Origin: Comamonadaceae bacterium
Lineage (GTDB): Bacteria; Pseudomonadota; Gammaproteobacteria; Burkholderiales; Burkholderiaceae_C
DNA: 64,000 nucleotides
Assembly: GCA_947479935.1 (NCBI GenBank)
Contig: CANKBG010000012.1
Span: forward strand, 1-64,000
Direction of reading: 5' to 3'
In this document: in pieces, positions 19,711 through 29,641 of the stretch
Layout of the letters: each line of letters begins with the position of its first letter
How positions within the stretch are numbered: the stretch's first letter is position 1
The notes under the pieces: model-generated
Seen by the model: only the letters and a program-made list of their open reading frames with translations
Told to the model about the DNA's origin: nothing
Databases searched by the model: none
Translations under genes and position numbers: made by a program

Positions 19711-20337
19711 TTGCCATCCCTTTTGCCTTTTTTTACCTTCCCACAGTTGAAGGCATCGATTCAAGTCGGTGTTTATCAAATACCTGCGACCAAGACGCTT
19801 GCCCCATCAGAGGAAGGGGCCGAGTCAGGGCTACCAGATCATGGCTGGCGGGTGGTGGCTGCCTATGGCCAACAAACGCTGGCACAAAATGGTCATTGCT
19901 TGGCAGATTTGTGCGCTGAAGTGCTTCAAAACAGTTGTCTCATCTGGCCTTCATTGGGTGCCATTGCCAAGTTAAAACAAAAACCGATCTTCACGGTCCT
20001 GGTGTTGTCAAATCAATATCTCAACACCTTTCGTTTGCCATGCGAGCATGCTTGGGGGCCGCGTGACATTGAAGCTGAATGTTGGTTGGAGGCTTCGGCC
20101 ATTTTGCAATTGCCAATGCCCCGTGTGGCCATGGATTATGAAGTTCGTCTGTCGTCCAATGCCGATGTTTTTGCGCAGCTTATTGCCTTGGACAAGTTGG
20201 TGGTGAATGCGTATGTCGACCAAATGAAGGCTTTAGGTTTGAGCTTGCAGGTTCTTACCAGCCAATCTGAATCAAATTCCTTAAGTCAGTTTGAAGCACC
20301 TTCAGTCAATTCAACTGAGAAAGAATTTGAATGTTGA
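19711..20337 (+). CDS. PilM-like protein, short (C-terminal half apparently absent)
   Basis: First gene of the pilMNOPQ-like cluster divergent from mrcA; ECWLEASAILQLPMPRVAMDYEV resembles the PilM core. TTG start; start uncertain. Confidence 0.6.
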   Translation: MPSLLPFFTFPQLKASIQVGVYQIPATKTLAPSEEGAESGLPDHGWRVVAAYGQQTLAQNGHCLADLCAEVLQNSCLIWPSLGAIAKLKQKPIFTVLVLSNQYLNTFRLPCEHAWGPRDIEAECWLEASAILQLPMPRVAMDYEVRLSSNADVFAQLIALDKLVVNAYVDQMKALGLSLQVLTSQSESNSLSQFEAPSVNSTEKEFEC

Positions 20338-20927
20338 ACTTGTGCCCCTCAAAGCATCTAAAAGCGAGCGGAGCTTCATGGGAGATGGCTGCTGCGCTGG
20401 CGTTAGGACTCCTTGCGGGGGTCTTGGGGGTCTACACGGAGGAGCAAATGGCCAGCAACGTCGGGTTAACAAATCAGTCTCAAAAAGCGCAAGGGTTGGC
20501 GGCTTTGCAACAACCCGTCACAAGCACTTTGGAGGTGGCAGATTCAAAACGTGAACTCAAAGAAGGCGTCGAGCGTTTGAATTTTTTGATTCGCCATGAA
20601 AGTGAGCACGATGATTTGAGCGAGGCTCAAGACTTGTTGCGCAAGCCTCAAATTGGTGGCAATGCATCGATTGTCAAAGTGCAAACCCTGCGCTGGCAAT
20701 CTGGAAGATTGGAATTCGAAGGTGTGGCTTCTTCGCCCGAGGCGCTTCATATGATGCAACAAAAGATGGGCGAATTTTCACGTTGGCAAACAGGACCTTC
20801 GCTGGTTCAAATTTACACAGACCCCTTGGCATTGCCAGGTACTTTCCGGCAGAACGTTGGTTTTAAATTGCAAGGTAGTCTTCAAATCGCTGCTGAAACC
20901 GCGCCTTTACAGGGACGAGGACCATGA
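20331..20927 (+). CDS. PilN-like type IV pilus inner-membrane protein
   Basis: Single N-terminal TM, periplasmic coiled coil, position between pilM and pilO. Confidence 0.65.
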   Translation: MLNLCPSKHLKASGASWEMAAALALGLLAGVLGVYTEEQMASNVGLTNQSQKAQGLAALQQPVTSTLEVADSKRELKEGVERLNFLIRHESEHDDLSEAQDLLRKPQIGGNASIVKVQTLRWQSGRLEFEGVASSPEALHMMQQKMGEFSRWQTGPSLVQIYTDPLALPGTFRQNVGFKLQGSLQIAAETAPLQGRGP

Positions 20928-21925
20928 TTTTTTTGAATGTTCTGAATGTGCGCAACCTGTGGCTGAAAAAAAGTGTTCGCTTGAGCATACGTTGGCTGCC
21001 CAAGCTATTTTTGAAATGGCAAAACCGGACCCTGTTTCATTCATGCATGTCCCGACTCCTAAGGGGCAGTGTCTTGTGTATTCTCTCTGCGTTGATGGTT
21101 TTAGGACTCTGGCGTGAGATCAGTTTCCTAGGGTGGGTGTCAAGTGATCATCAAGCTTCGATTCTCCTTGAGCAGGATGTCAAAGCGCTTATCGCCAAAG
21201 TCCATGTGCGGCAAACAGAAAATAATGCATCGACAACTGAAAGGCGGCACCACTTGAATGAACTAATTGAGGTTCAAGCCGAAATGGATGACCTCATGGT
21301 GGCGTGGCCCAATTCCAATTTTCGAACGGTTTTGCTCAATCACCTGCAGCAACTTTCGCAGCAACACGGATTGGCGGTGATGCAATTGAAATCTGCCAAA
21401 TTACCTGATCACCATGGGTATGAGGCATCTTCCGTTCAGTTCAGTTTGAAGGGGGCTGAGGGGGCTACCTTTTCCTTTTGGCAATCGGTCAACAGACTTT
21501 TGCCAAATGGTGTTTGGACGCACGTCTCTTGGCGAGCGCTGCCCGACGGTTTGTTTGCATTGGAGGGACAAATCAACTTGCTGTGGGATGCTCAAGATGC
21601 CGACACAGACACGGGCGTCGAAATGAAATGGCGTCATCAAGCGGCACAAAATCCTCAAGCCCTGAAATTTCAATCGCATGTCCTGCCGGATCACCCTCAA
21701 GCGCAAATGCGAATGGTCGGATCAGTGGGGTCGTCTCACACTTCAACGCCGGCTGCTTCTTGGGCATTCATTCGCTCTGGCAATCAAATTCATGCCGTTC
21801 AAGCTGGGCAGTATTTAGGGCTTGAAAAGGTCAAAGTTCATTCAACGGATTCAAAAGGACTTTGGCTGGGCGGCGATGAGGGACAAGCACCTTCTCTGAT
21901 GGCATGGGAGTTGATCAAGCCATGA
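20924..21925 (+). CDS. apparent PilO-PilP fusion protein
   Basis: N-terminal TM and coiled coil (PilO-like) followed by MRMVGSV...ASWAFIRSGNQIHAVQAGQYLGLEKVKVHSTDSKGLWL, resembling PilP; directly before pilQ. Confidence 0.65.
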   Translation: MIFLNVLNVRNLWLKKSVRLSIRWLPKLFLKWQNRTLFHSCMSRLLRGSVLCILSALMVLGLWREISFLGWVSSDHQASILLEQDVKALIAKVHVRQTENNASTTERRHHLNELIEVQAEMDDLMVAWPNSNFRTVLLNHLQQLSQQHGLAVMQLKSAKLPDHHGYEASSVQFSLKGAEGATFSFWQSVNRLLPNGVWTHVSWRALPDGLFALEGQINLLWDAQDADTDTGVEMKWRHQAAQNPQALKFQSHVLPDHPQAQMRMVGSVGSSHTSTPAASWAFIRSGNQIHAVQAGQYLGLEKVKVHSTDSKGLWLGGDEGQAPSLMAWELIKP

Positions 21926-23256
21926 CCTGCAAATTCTTTAGGACTTTGGGCTTCATTGCGAGCTGTGTCTTCACACAGGCCATGGCACTGGAAGCCGACG
22001 AAAAGATGAAATGGAACTTTCAAAATATCGAAATCAAGGCACTCTTGCAATCTTTGGCCGAGCTGGGTCAACAAAATCTCATCGTGGCAGAGGGCGTTGT
22101 TGGGCCTGTCAGTTTGCATTTAAAAGACATGACCTGGCGCGAAGCACTTGAAGTGATTGTTCAGTCTAAGGGCTTACTGGCCACTCAAAAGGACGGGGTG
22201 TTGTGGATCACGCCACGCCCTGCAATTTCGGAAAATCTACAGGCCTTGGCGGTGCCGTTGAAATATGCCAAAGCACTCGATGTGGCGCAACGGTTACAGG
22301 CTGGGGGTGCTGCGGGCGGGGGTTCATCGGGACAACGCTGGCTGAGTGCACGCGGCACTGTGATGGCTGAGCCGCGAACCAATCAATTGTTTTTTCTAGA
22401 CACGCCCACCTATTTGAAACAATTGCAAGAAGTCATCAAGTGGCTCGACATTCCAGTTCGTCAGGTGATGATTGAGGCCCGTATTGTGGAAGCTGAGGAG
22501 CAGTTTGGAAAATCTTTGGGCGTGCGTTTGGGGAGTGCATTTGCCTCGCCCTTTGCCAAGCCCCTTCAGGTTGCATTGGCGGGGCAAGGTTTGGCCAGCA
22601 CAGGTGGTGTGCAGCCCAGTTATATGTTGAACTTGCCAGCGGGGCCTGCAGGTCAAACCATTTTCCCAGCCGCCAGTTTTGCGGTGTCACTTTTCAACGC
22701 AGCCGCCAATCAATTTTTGAACCTTGAAATCTCTGCCTTGGAGGCCGATGGCAAAGGGAAAGTGGTCGCCAGTCCGCGCGTGGTCACAGCCGATCAGACC
22801 AAAGCCTTGATAGAGCAGGGCACTGAATTGCCCTACCAAGTCAGCAATGGCAACGGTGCGGCGTCTGTCTCTTTTCGCAAAGCCAATTTGAAACTCGAGG
22901 TCACGCCTCAAATTACCCCAGAAGGGGCCGTGGTGCTCGAACTCGACATCGCCAAGGACAGCGTGGGTCAAATCACGGCTGCCGGGTATGCCATCAACAC
23001 CAAGCACGTCAAAACCCAGGTATTGGTCGATAACGGCGGAACCGTGGTCATTGGTGGGATTTTGGAGTCTGCAGACAAGGACGATGTGGCCCAAGTACCC
23101 TGGCTCAGTGGTATTCCAGGTTTCGGTTGGCTCTTCAAAAATGAACAAACTCTTCAGAGAAAAACTGAAATGTTGATTTTTGTTACCCCTCGAGTTCTGG
23201 CCGAACCCCTGCCGATGGCCGCCTCGAATACACTTAGAGGCTCAATCGTTCCCTGA
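21922..23256 (+). CDS. pilQ: type IV pilus secretin PilQ, short form
   Basis: Secretin core (VMIEARIVEAEEQFGKSLGVRLG..., VVASPRVVTADQTKALIEQGTELPY, NGGTVVIGGI, LIFVTPRVL); only about 444 aa. Confidence 0.92.
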   Translation: MTCKFFRTLGFIASCVFTQAMALEADEKMKWNFQNIEIKALLQSLAELGQQNLIVAEGVVGPVSLHLKDMTWREALEVIVQSKGLLATQKDGVLWITPRPAISENLQALAVPLKYAKALDVAQRLQAGGAAGGGSSGQRWLSARGTVMAEPRTNQLFFLDTPTYLKQLQEVIKWLDIPVRQVMIEARIVEAEEQFGKSLGVRLGSAFASPFAKPLQVALAGQGLASTGGVQPSYMLNLPAGPAGQTIFPAASFAVSLFNAAANQFLNLEISALEADGKGKVVASPRVVTADQTKALIEQGTELPYQVSNGNGAASVSFRKANLKLEVTPQITPEGAVVLELDIAKDSVGQITAAGYAINTKHVKTQVLVDNGGTVVIGGILESADKDDVAQVPWLSGIPGFGWLFKNEQTLQRKTEMLIFVTPRVLAEPLPMAASNTLRGSIVP

Positions 23257-23266
23257 ATTTCTACTC

Positions 23267-23815
23267 GTGCTCATTATTTTTGTTGGCCTCCCGGGATCTG
23301 GCAAAACGACCATCGGCAGACAGATGGGGCGTCGTCTTGGGCTGCCTTTTTTAGATTCAGACAATGTCATCGAGCAACGATTGGGATGTACTATTCGAGA
23401 ATTCTTTGACCGCGAAGGCGAAGAGCGCTTTCGCGACATTGAGCAAAATGTCATCGACGATTTAAGCAAGCACCATCATGGCGTCCTGTCGACGGGCGGT
23501 GGTTCTGTGCTGCGAGAGGTCAATCGTCAAAATTTGCATGCACGCGGCAAGGTGGTTTATTTGCGCTCCACGCCTGAAGAGGTTTTCAGAAGGCTCAAAC
23601 ATGATTTGCAAAGACCCTTGCTGCAGGTCACTGACCCGCAAGAAAAATTGCGCACCTTGTTCAATGCGCGCGACCCTCTTTACCGTGAAGCAGCGCATTA
23701 TGTCTTTGACACTGGCCGCCCCAGTATTCACAAGTTACTCAACAGCATCATTGTCGAGCTGGATCTTTCTGGCTTTGACACCCACATACCTCAACCCCAT
23801 TTGAGTAAGCCATGA
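23267..23815 (+). CDS. aroK: shikimate kinase
   Basis: [47 protein letters not shown] start at 23267 likely; followed by aroB. Confidence 0.95.
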   Translation: MLIIFVGLPGSGKTTIGRQMGRRLGLPFLDSDNVIEQRLGCTIREFFDREGEERFRDIEQNVIDDLSKHHHGVLSTGGGSVLREVNRQNLHARGKVVYLRSTPEEVFRRLKHDLQRPLLQVTDPQEKLRTLFNARDPLYREAAHYVFDTGRPSIHKLLNSIIVELDLSGFDTHIPQPHLSKP

Positions 23816-24924
23816 ACACGTTATCGACTTCAACTGAAACAGTTCGCATTGATTTGGCAGACCGTAGCTACGACATTGTCATTGGAGAGAACTTGCTCGG
23901 ACAGCACGCCTCTTACACGGACTTGCCCAAAGCATCATCTGCCCTGATTGTGAGCAACACCACCGTTGCGCCCCTCTATGAAGCGGCTTTGAAGCAAGCC
24001 TTGAAAGGCCATTACAAACACATTCACACCGTGCACTTGCCGGATGGTGAGGCGCACAAAGACTGGGTCACTTTGAATTTAATTTTCGACACTTTGCTGG
24101 GCAAGGCATGCGATCGAAAAACTGTTTTGTTTGCATTGGGTGGTGGTGTGGTGGGCGATATGGCCGGCTTTGCTGCAGCCAGTTTTATGCGCGGCGTGCC
24201 ATTTGTGCAAATAGCGACCACCTTGTTGGCCCAAGTCGATTCCTCGGTGGGTGGTAAAACGGCCATCAATCATCCGATGGGAAAAAACATGATTGGGGCT
24301 TTCTATCAGCCTCAGCGCGTGATCTGTGATTTGGCGGTACTCAAAACTTTACCGCCTAGGGAGTTGAGTGCGGGATTGGCTGAAATTATCAAATACGGGC
24401 CTATTTTCGACATGGCATTTTTCGACTGGATTGAAGCCAACATCGAACCCTTGAAAGCTTGCAACGCAATGGCCATGGCGCATGCCGTGAAGCGCAGTTG
24501 TGAAATTAAAGCAGAAGTGGTGGGTCAAGATGAACGTGAAGCAGGCTTGCGTGCTATTCTGAATTTTGGTCATACCTTTGGCCATGCCATTGAAGCGGGG
24601 TTGGGATACGGTAAATGGTTACACGGCGAAGCGGTGGGCTGCGGTATGGTGATGGCGTCACACTTGTCTGAAGCATTGGGCTTGATTGACGCTTCTTTTG
24701 TGACACGTTTCACGCGCTTGTTAGACCGTGCTGGTTTGCCGATCAAGGGCCCTGTGCTGGATGCCAAAGACAATGCTGGTAAATACTTGGCGCTGATGTT
24801 GCACGACAAAAAATCAGTGGCGGGCGACATCCAATTTGTATTGATTGAAGGACCTGGCCGTGCCCGTGTCAGTCAGGCACCCGAGGCCATGGTGCGTGAA
24901 GTCATCGATCGCTGCTGTGCTTGA
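23812..24924 (+). CDS. aroB: 3-dehydroquinate synthase
   Basis: [72 protein letters not shown]. Confidence 0.97.
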   Translation: MNTLSTSTETVRIDLADRSYDIVIGENLLGQHASYTDLPKASSALIVSNTTVAPLYEAALKQALKGHYKHIHTVHLPDGEAHKDWVTLNLIFDTLLGKACDRKTVLFALGGGVVGDMAGFAAASFMRGVPFVQIATTLLAQVDSSVGGKTAINHPMGKNMIGAFYQPQRVICDLAVLKTLPPRELSAGLAEIIKYGPIFDMAFFDWIEANIEPLKACNAMAMAHAVKRSCEIKAEVVGQDEREAGLRAILNFGHTFGHAIEAGLGYGKWLHGEAVGCGMVMASHLSEALGLIDASFVTRFTRLLDRAGLPIKGPVLDAKDNAGKYLALMLHDKKSVAGDIQFVLIEGPGRARVSQAPEAMVREVIDRCCA

Positions 24925-26056
24925 AATTTACGCGTGTCATGCTGAACTCTCCCGAGGCAGACAGCATGCTGAGTCGCCGGCACCCACGCGCAACGATTTT
25001 CAGCGCGACCGTGATCGCATTGTTCACTCCACGGCTTTTCGCCGTCTCGTTTATAAAACACAAGTCTTTTTAAATCACGAAGGCGATTTGTTTCGAACAC
25101 GCCTGACACATTCTTTGGAGGTGGCTCAGTTGGGCCGCTCCATCGCGCGCTCCTTGGGTTTGAATGAAGACTTGGTCGAGGCTGTGGCCTTGGCACACGA
25201 TTTGGGCCATACACCCTTTGGCCATGCTGGCCAAGATACGCTAAACGAGTGCATGCAAGACCACGGCGGGTTTGAGCACAATTTGCAAAGCTTGCGGGTG
25301 GTCGATCATTTGGAGGAACGCTATCCCGATTTTGATGGTTTGAATCTCACCTTTGAAACCCGTGAAGGCATTTTGAAGCACTGCGCCAAACGCAATGCGC
25401 TCCTGATTGAAGCGCAGGAGCCGGGCGGTGTAGCGCACAGATTTTTAGACGGATCAGAGCCCAGCTTGGAAGCACAACTTTGCAATTTGGCCGATGCCAT
25501 TGCCTACAACGCGCATGACATTGACGATGGCGTCCGATCTGGATTGCTCAAGCTCTCGCAGATGGATGAGGTGCCCTTGTTTGAGCAATACAAAATTTTA
25601 ACTTTGCAGCAGCATCCTTTACTGGCGGAAGCTTCAAAATCGCGTCGCTTGCTTTATGAAACCATTCGCCGTATGTTGAGCGACCAGGTCTACGATGTGA
25701 TTGACACCACGCGCCAAAATTTGCAATTGAAAAATCCTCAAAGTGCGGATGAAGCGCGCTTTGCGGGACCTGTGCTTGCATTTAGTCAGCCCATGGCAGA
25801 GCGTGTGCAGGGGATGAAATCATTTTTGCTCAAGCATTTGTATCGCCATCCTCAAGTGATGGAAACCACCACCCATGCGCAAGTGGTGGTGCGTGAATTG
25901 TTTGAAGCCTATTTAAGCAGCCCGAAAGAAATGTCACCCGACTTTTATGCACGTCAAGAAACACCACGTGCTGTTGCCGACTACATTGCTGGCATGACGG
26001 ATCGGTTTGCGGCGCGTGAACACGAGCGTTTAACGGGCTGTCGCTTGCTGGCATGA
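24917..26056 (+). CDS. dgt: deoxyguanosinetriphosphate triphosphohydrolase-like protein
   Basis: [56 protein letters not shown]; likely GTG start at 24917 (ORF opens at 24845). Confidence 0.92.
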   Translation: MLEIYACHAELSRGRQHAESPAPTRNDFQRDRDRIVHSTAFRRLVYKTQVFLNHEGDLFRTRLTHSLEVAQLGRSIARSLGLNEDLVEAVALAHDLGHTPFGHAGQDTLNECMQDHGGFEHNLQSLRVVDHLEERYPDFDGLNLTFETREGILKHCAKRNALLIEAQEPGGVAHRFLDGSEPSLEAQLCNLADAIAYNAHDIDDGVRSGLLKLSQMDEVPLFEQYKILTLQQHPLLAEASKSRRLLYETIRRMLSDQVYDVIDTTRQNLQLKNPQSADEARFAGPVLAFSQPMAERVQGMKSFLLKHLYRHPQVMETTTHAQVVVRELFEAYLSSPKEMSPDFYARQETPRAVADYIAGMTDRFAAREHERLTGCRLLA

Positions 26057-27306
26057 ACTTGCCTGTTTCACCCACAGTTGATGCAACACATTCGCTGTCT
26101 GCGGCCTATGTGCTTATTTTTTCAGGCATGGTGGCGGCGTTGCAAATTGGCAAACTTCCGCCTGCGTTGCCCGAATTAAGTCAGGCCTTGGGCTTGAGTC
26201 TCATGCAAGCGGGCTTCTTGTTGTCCTTGGTGCAATTGGCCGGCATGACCTTGGCATTGGCAGTGGGTTTGTCTGCCGATGGCTTTGGCTTGAAGCGAAG
26301 TATGTTGGCAGGTTTGTTGTTATTGGGTTTGGCCAGTGCCATGGGCGCTATGGCTCAAAGTACCACTTCTCTCATGTTCTGGCGAGCCGTTGAAGGCATC
26401 GGTTTTTTAGGGGTCACATTGCCCGCACCAGGACTCATTCGAAAGTTGGTTGATGAGCAACAACTGCGAAAGTTGCTGGGCTATTGGGGGGCTTACATGC
26501 CGGCTGGCACCGCACTGACCTTGCTCTTGGGGCCACTTTGGTTGCCTGAGTTTGGCTGGCGCACTTGGTGGTTGTTGTTTGCTTTTTTATCATGGGCCAT
26601 GGCATTTATTTTGTGGCGCGTCGTTCCTGTTGATCAGAAGAGGTTGATTGAATCGTCTTCACAGGCGGGCTCTGGGTTGTCGCAAAAAGTAGCCTGGCCG
26701 CAGAGATTGCGTGAAACATTGACGGCCCCTGGTCCTTGGTGGGTGGCGCTTTGCTTTGCCATGTATTCAGGTCAATGGTTGGCGGTCGTGGGATTCTTGC
26801 CTTCCATCTACACGCAAGCCGGTTTATCAGGCGCCACTTTGGGTGTTTTGACGGCCCTTGCCGCTGCCGTGAACATGGTTGGCAACATGTCTTCGGGCCG
26901 GCTTTTGCAAAAAGACATTCATCCCAGTGCCTTGATTGCATGGGGGTTCTTAGCCATGGGGGTCGGTGCAATTTTAGCTTTTTCAGAATTAACGCAGGCT
27001 TCGCCTTGGGTTCGTTATGGGGGCGTGTTGTTGTTCTCCTCTTGTGGCGGCCTGATTCCCGGTACCTTGTTTTCATTGGCTGTGCGTTTGGCGCCGCATG
27101 AGCGAAATGTCTCCACCACCGTGGGTTGGATGCAGCAAGGCTCCGCCGCGGGTCAATTCGCGGGTCCTCCTGCTGTGGCTTGGTTGGCCTCGCAAGTGGG
27201 GGGATGGCAATGGACTTGGCTTGCTACAGGCTGGTGTTGTTTGATCGGCTGGGTGTTGTCTATGATGATTGCACGTACTTTGAAATTGCACGCCCCCACG
27301 CCATGA
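26053..27306 (+). CDS. MFS transporter
   Basis: About 12 hydrophobic segments; MFS-like loop LSADGFGLKRSMLAG. Confidence 0.87.
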   Translation: MNLPVSPTVDATHSLSAAYVLIFSGMVAALQIGKLPPALPELSQALGLSLMQAGFLLSLVQLAGMTLALAVGLSADGFGLKRSMLAGLLLLGLASAMGAMAQSTTSLMFWRAVEGIGFLGVTLPAPGLIRKLVDEQQLRKLLGYWGAYMPAGTALTLLLGPLWLPEFGWRTWWLLFAFLSWAMAFILWRVVPVDQKRLIESSSQAGSGLSQKVAWPQRLRETLTAPGPWWVALCFAMYSGQWLAVVGFLPSIYTQAGLSGATLGVLTALAAAVNMVGNMSSGRLLQKDIHPSALIAWGFLAMGVGAILAFSELTQASPWVRYGGVLLFSSCGGLIPGTLFSLAVRLAPHERNVSTTVGWMQQGSAAGQFAGPPAVAWLASQVGGWQWTWLATGWCCLIGWVLSMMIARTLKLHAPTP

Positions 27307-27938
27307 ATCAAGCCTCTTCTTCACCGCCAAATTTGGATGTCAAACTTGTGGAACAAGATGTGGCAGGGGTGATGGTGAAAGACACCGAACGATGGCTAGA
27401 GCGTGCCGTGATTGGTTTGAATTTGTGCCCCTTTGCGAAGTCTGTTCAAGTGAAAGGGCAGGTGCATTACGCAGTCAGTGCCGCCAACCATTTAGAAACA
27501 CTTCGCGCAGATTTAAGCCATGAGTTGGAAGCGTTGGTGTCATTAGAGTCCTCCGTGCGCGACACGACTTTGTTGATCGTTCAAAACTTGTTGCAAGATT
27601 TTCACGATTACAACGACTTTTTGAATGTGGCCGATGATTGTTTGCGCGATTTAAACTTAGAGGGTGAAATTCAAATTGCCAGTTTTCATCCGCACTATCA
27701 ATTTGCGGGAACCACTGAAGACGATATCACTAATTTCACCAACCGATCGCCCTATCCCACTTTGCATTTAATTCGCGAGGCCAGCATTGACCGTGCAGTG
27801 GCTGCGTTTCCAGAAGCGGAAGCTATTTTTGAAGTCAACATGGCCACCATGACCCAGTTGGGGTTGGGCGGATGGCAAGCTTTGGAAGTGGGCGCTTCAT
27901 TGCCCCAGAATGAAACCGATGAAAAAAAATCCAGTTAA
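27303..27938 (+). CDS. DUF1415 family protein
   Basis: DTERWLERAVIGLNLCPFAKSV, IASFHPHYQFAGT..DITNFTNRSPYPTLHLIREASID; ATGA overlap with upstream gene. Confidence 0.85.
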   Translation: MNQASSSPPNLDVKLVEQDVAGVMVKDTERWLERAVIGLNLCPFAKSVQVKGQVHYAVSAANHLETLRADLSHELEALVSLESSVRDTTLLIVQNLLQDFHDYNDFLNVADDCLRDLNLEGEIQIASFHPHYQFAGTTEDDITNFTNRSPYPTLHLIREASIDRAVAAFPEAEAIFEVNMATMTQLGLGGWQALEVGASLPQNETDEKKSS

Positions 27939-28785
27939 TCCAAAACAGTCAGAGGTCAAGCCGCTGGATTTGGATTTGCGTCCAGGCCAATCCATTGAAC
28001 TGCTGAAAGAGTTGCACATCCTCACACGCGAAGGCAAGATCAACCAAGACTCTCGTCGCAAGTTGAAGCAGGTGCTGCACCTGTTTCAGTTCATTGAAAA
28101 AATATTAAAAGAGTTGACCGAGGAAGATCCTGCAAAAGGTTTGACGTTGGCTGACCACGGTGCTGGCAAGTCGTATTTGGGCTTCATTGTTTACGACTTG
28201 TTTTTCAAACAGCTTTCTCAAGGCTGCATTTACGGCATTGAAACCCGCTCAGATTTGGTCGAAGCCTCACGCGCCTTGGCGCAGCGTTTGAACTTTCAGC
28301 GCATGACTTTCTTGAACACATCTGTGTCAGAGTCTTTGCAGTCAGAACTGATGCCATCCGACATAGATGTGGTTACCGCACTTCATGCTTGCGACACCGC
28401 CACCGACGATGCCATTGCGTTTGGACTGATGAAAAAAGCCCGCGCGATGGTCTTGGTGCCCTGTTGCCAGGCCGAAGTAGCCGCCCAGTTGCGTCAAAAC
28501 AAAGCCCTCAACTTGTCTCGCACCCCCTTGGCCGAACTTTGGCGCCATCCCCTGCACACCCGAGAAATAGGCAGCCAACTGACCAACGTGCTGCGCTGCC
28601 TTTACCTCGAGTCCAAAGGCTATACCGTCACCGTCACCGAACTGGTCGGCTGGGAACACAGCATGAAAAACGAACTCATCCTGGCCCGCTTCACAGGCCG
28701 TCCCAAAGCCAATGCCGCCGACCACCTCCAAGCCCTCCTGACCGAATTTGGCCTCACCCAAACCCTTGCATCGCGTTACCCTTAA
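27910..28785 (+). CDS. class I SAM-dependent methyltransferase-like protein
   Basis: LADHGAGKSYLGFIVYDLF, DVVTALHACDTATDDAIAFG, MVLVPCCQAEVA. Stop codon lies inside the left RAYT inverted repeat. Confidence 0.82.
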   Translation: MKPMKKNPVNPKQSEVKPLDLDLRPGQSIELLKELHILTREGKINQDSRRKLKQVLHLFQFIEKILKELTEEDPAKGLTLADHGAGKSYLGFIVYDLFFKQLSQGCIYGIETRSDLVEASRALAQRLNFQRMTFLNTSVSESLQSELMPSDIDVVTALHACDTATDDAIAFGLMKKARAMVLVPCCQAEVAAQLRQNKALNLSRTPLAELWRHPLHTREIGSQLTNVLRCLYLESKGYTVTVTELVGWEHSMKNELILARFTGRPKANAADHLQALLTEFGLTQTLASRYP

Positions 28786-28808
28786 TTGGGGTCAGATCAA
28801 CATTAATT
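28782..28808. repeat. left inverted repeat of RAYT-like element
   Basis: TTAATTGGGGTCAGATCAACATTAATT. Confidence 0.88.
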
Positions 28809-28830
28809 CCTTTCGGGTTAGCATTCGTGA

Positions 28831-29529
28831 ATGGCCCGTCAACCTCGCTTAGCGCTTCCCGGCTACCCGCATCATGTGATTCAGCGGGGGAATAATCGCC
28901 AGCCCATCGTGCAGGACGAGACCGATCGAAAGATGCTTTACAGCCTGTGGCTGGAGGAGTCGCAGCGGCACAAAGTGGCTGTGAACGCCTATGTTTTGCT
29001 CGACAATCACTTTCACATGTTGCTCACGCCGCCCGGCGAAGAGGCGATGTCATTGATGATGCAGTCGGTGGGACGGACGTATGTGCGCTACTTTAACAAG
29101 CGCCACAACAGAAGCGGTACGCTCTGGGAGGGGCGCTACAAATCCTCACTGATTGACTCTGAAGCCTACCTCCTAACCTGCATGTCATACATTGACTTGA
29201 ACCCGGTTAGATCAGGGCTGGCAGAGTCGGCTGAGGACTTTAACTGGTCTAGCTACAAGCACCTGATTGGCCTCAAACTGGACAAATTGGTGACGCCCCA
29301 TGCACTTTATTGGGGATTGGGTAACACGCCCTTTGCACGAGAGGCGGCCTATGCCTCATTTGTAGCGTCTGGCTTGTCTGCTTCCATTCAAAAAGATTTG
29401 ACGGAATCGGCTTTGAAAGGGCGTGTGGTGGGGCGCCCTGAATTTTTAAAGTCCTTAGAAAAGTCCACGCAACGTCAAATCCTGCCTCAAAAGGCCGGCC
29501 GACCGTTCAAAAAACCTCTGAAAAGCTAA
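28831..29529 (+). CDS. REP-associated tyrosine transposase (Y1_Tnp/TnpA_REP family)
   Basis: MARQPRLALPGYPHHVIQRGNNRQPI, HxH motif DNHFHML, YVRYFNKRHNRSGTLWEGRYKSSLIDSE, YIDLNPVRSGL. Confidence 0.95.
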   Translation: MARQPRLALPGYPHHVIQRGNNRQPIVQDETDRKMLYSLWLEESQRHKVAVNAYVLLDNHFHMLLTPPGEEAMSLMMQSVGRTYVRYFNKRHNRSGTLWEGRYKSSLIDSEAYLLTCMSYIDLNPVRSGLAESAEDFNWSSYKHLIGLKLDKLVTPHALYWGLGNTPFAREAAYASFVASGLSASIQKDLTESALKGRVVGRPEFLKSLEKSTQRQILPQKAGRPFKKPLKS

Positions 29530-29574
29530 TTTAGGCCCCAAATGAGCCTTAAAACAGCGATTTTTGGCCTATTT

Positions 29575-29595
29575 TTGATCTGTCCCCAATTAATT
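29575..29595. repeat. additional direct copy of the RAYT repeat core
   Basis: TTGATCTGTCCCCAATTAATT, 20/21 identical to 29623..29643, same orientation, offset 48 nt. Confidence 0.8.
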
Positions 29596-29614
29596 GACTT
29601 TTAAAAATATCCGA

Positions 29615-29641
29615 AATTAATATTGATCTGACCCCAATTAA
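29615..29641. repeat. right inverted repeat of RAYT-like element
   Basis: AATTAATATTGATCTGACCCCAATTAA. Confidence 0.88.

Larger units (their letters stand above)
28782..29641 (+). mobile_element. RAYT-like element bounded by 27-bp inverted repeats
   Basis: Left TTAATTGGGGTCAGATCAACATTAATT (28782..28808) and right AATTAATATTGATCTGACCCCAATTAA (29615..29641): 26/27 inverted match around a Y1 transposase gene. Confidence 0.85.
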
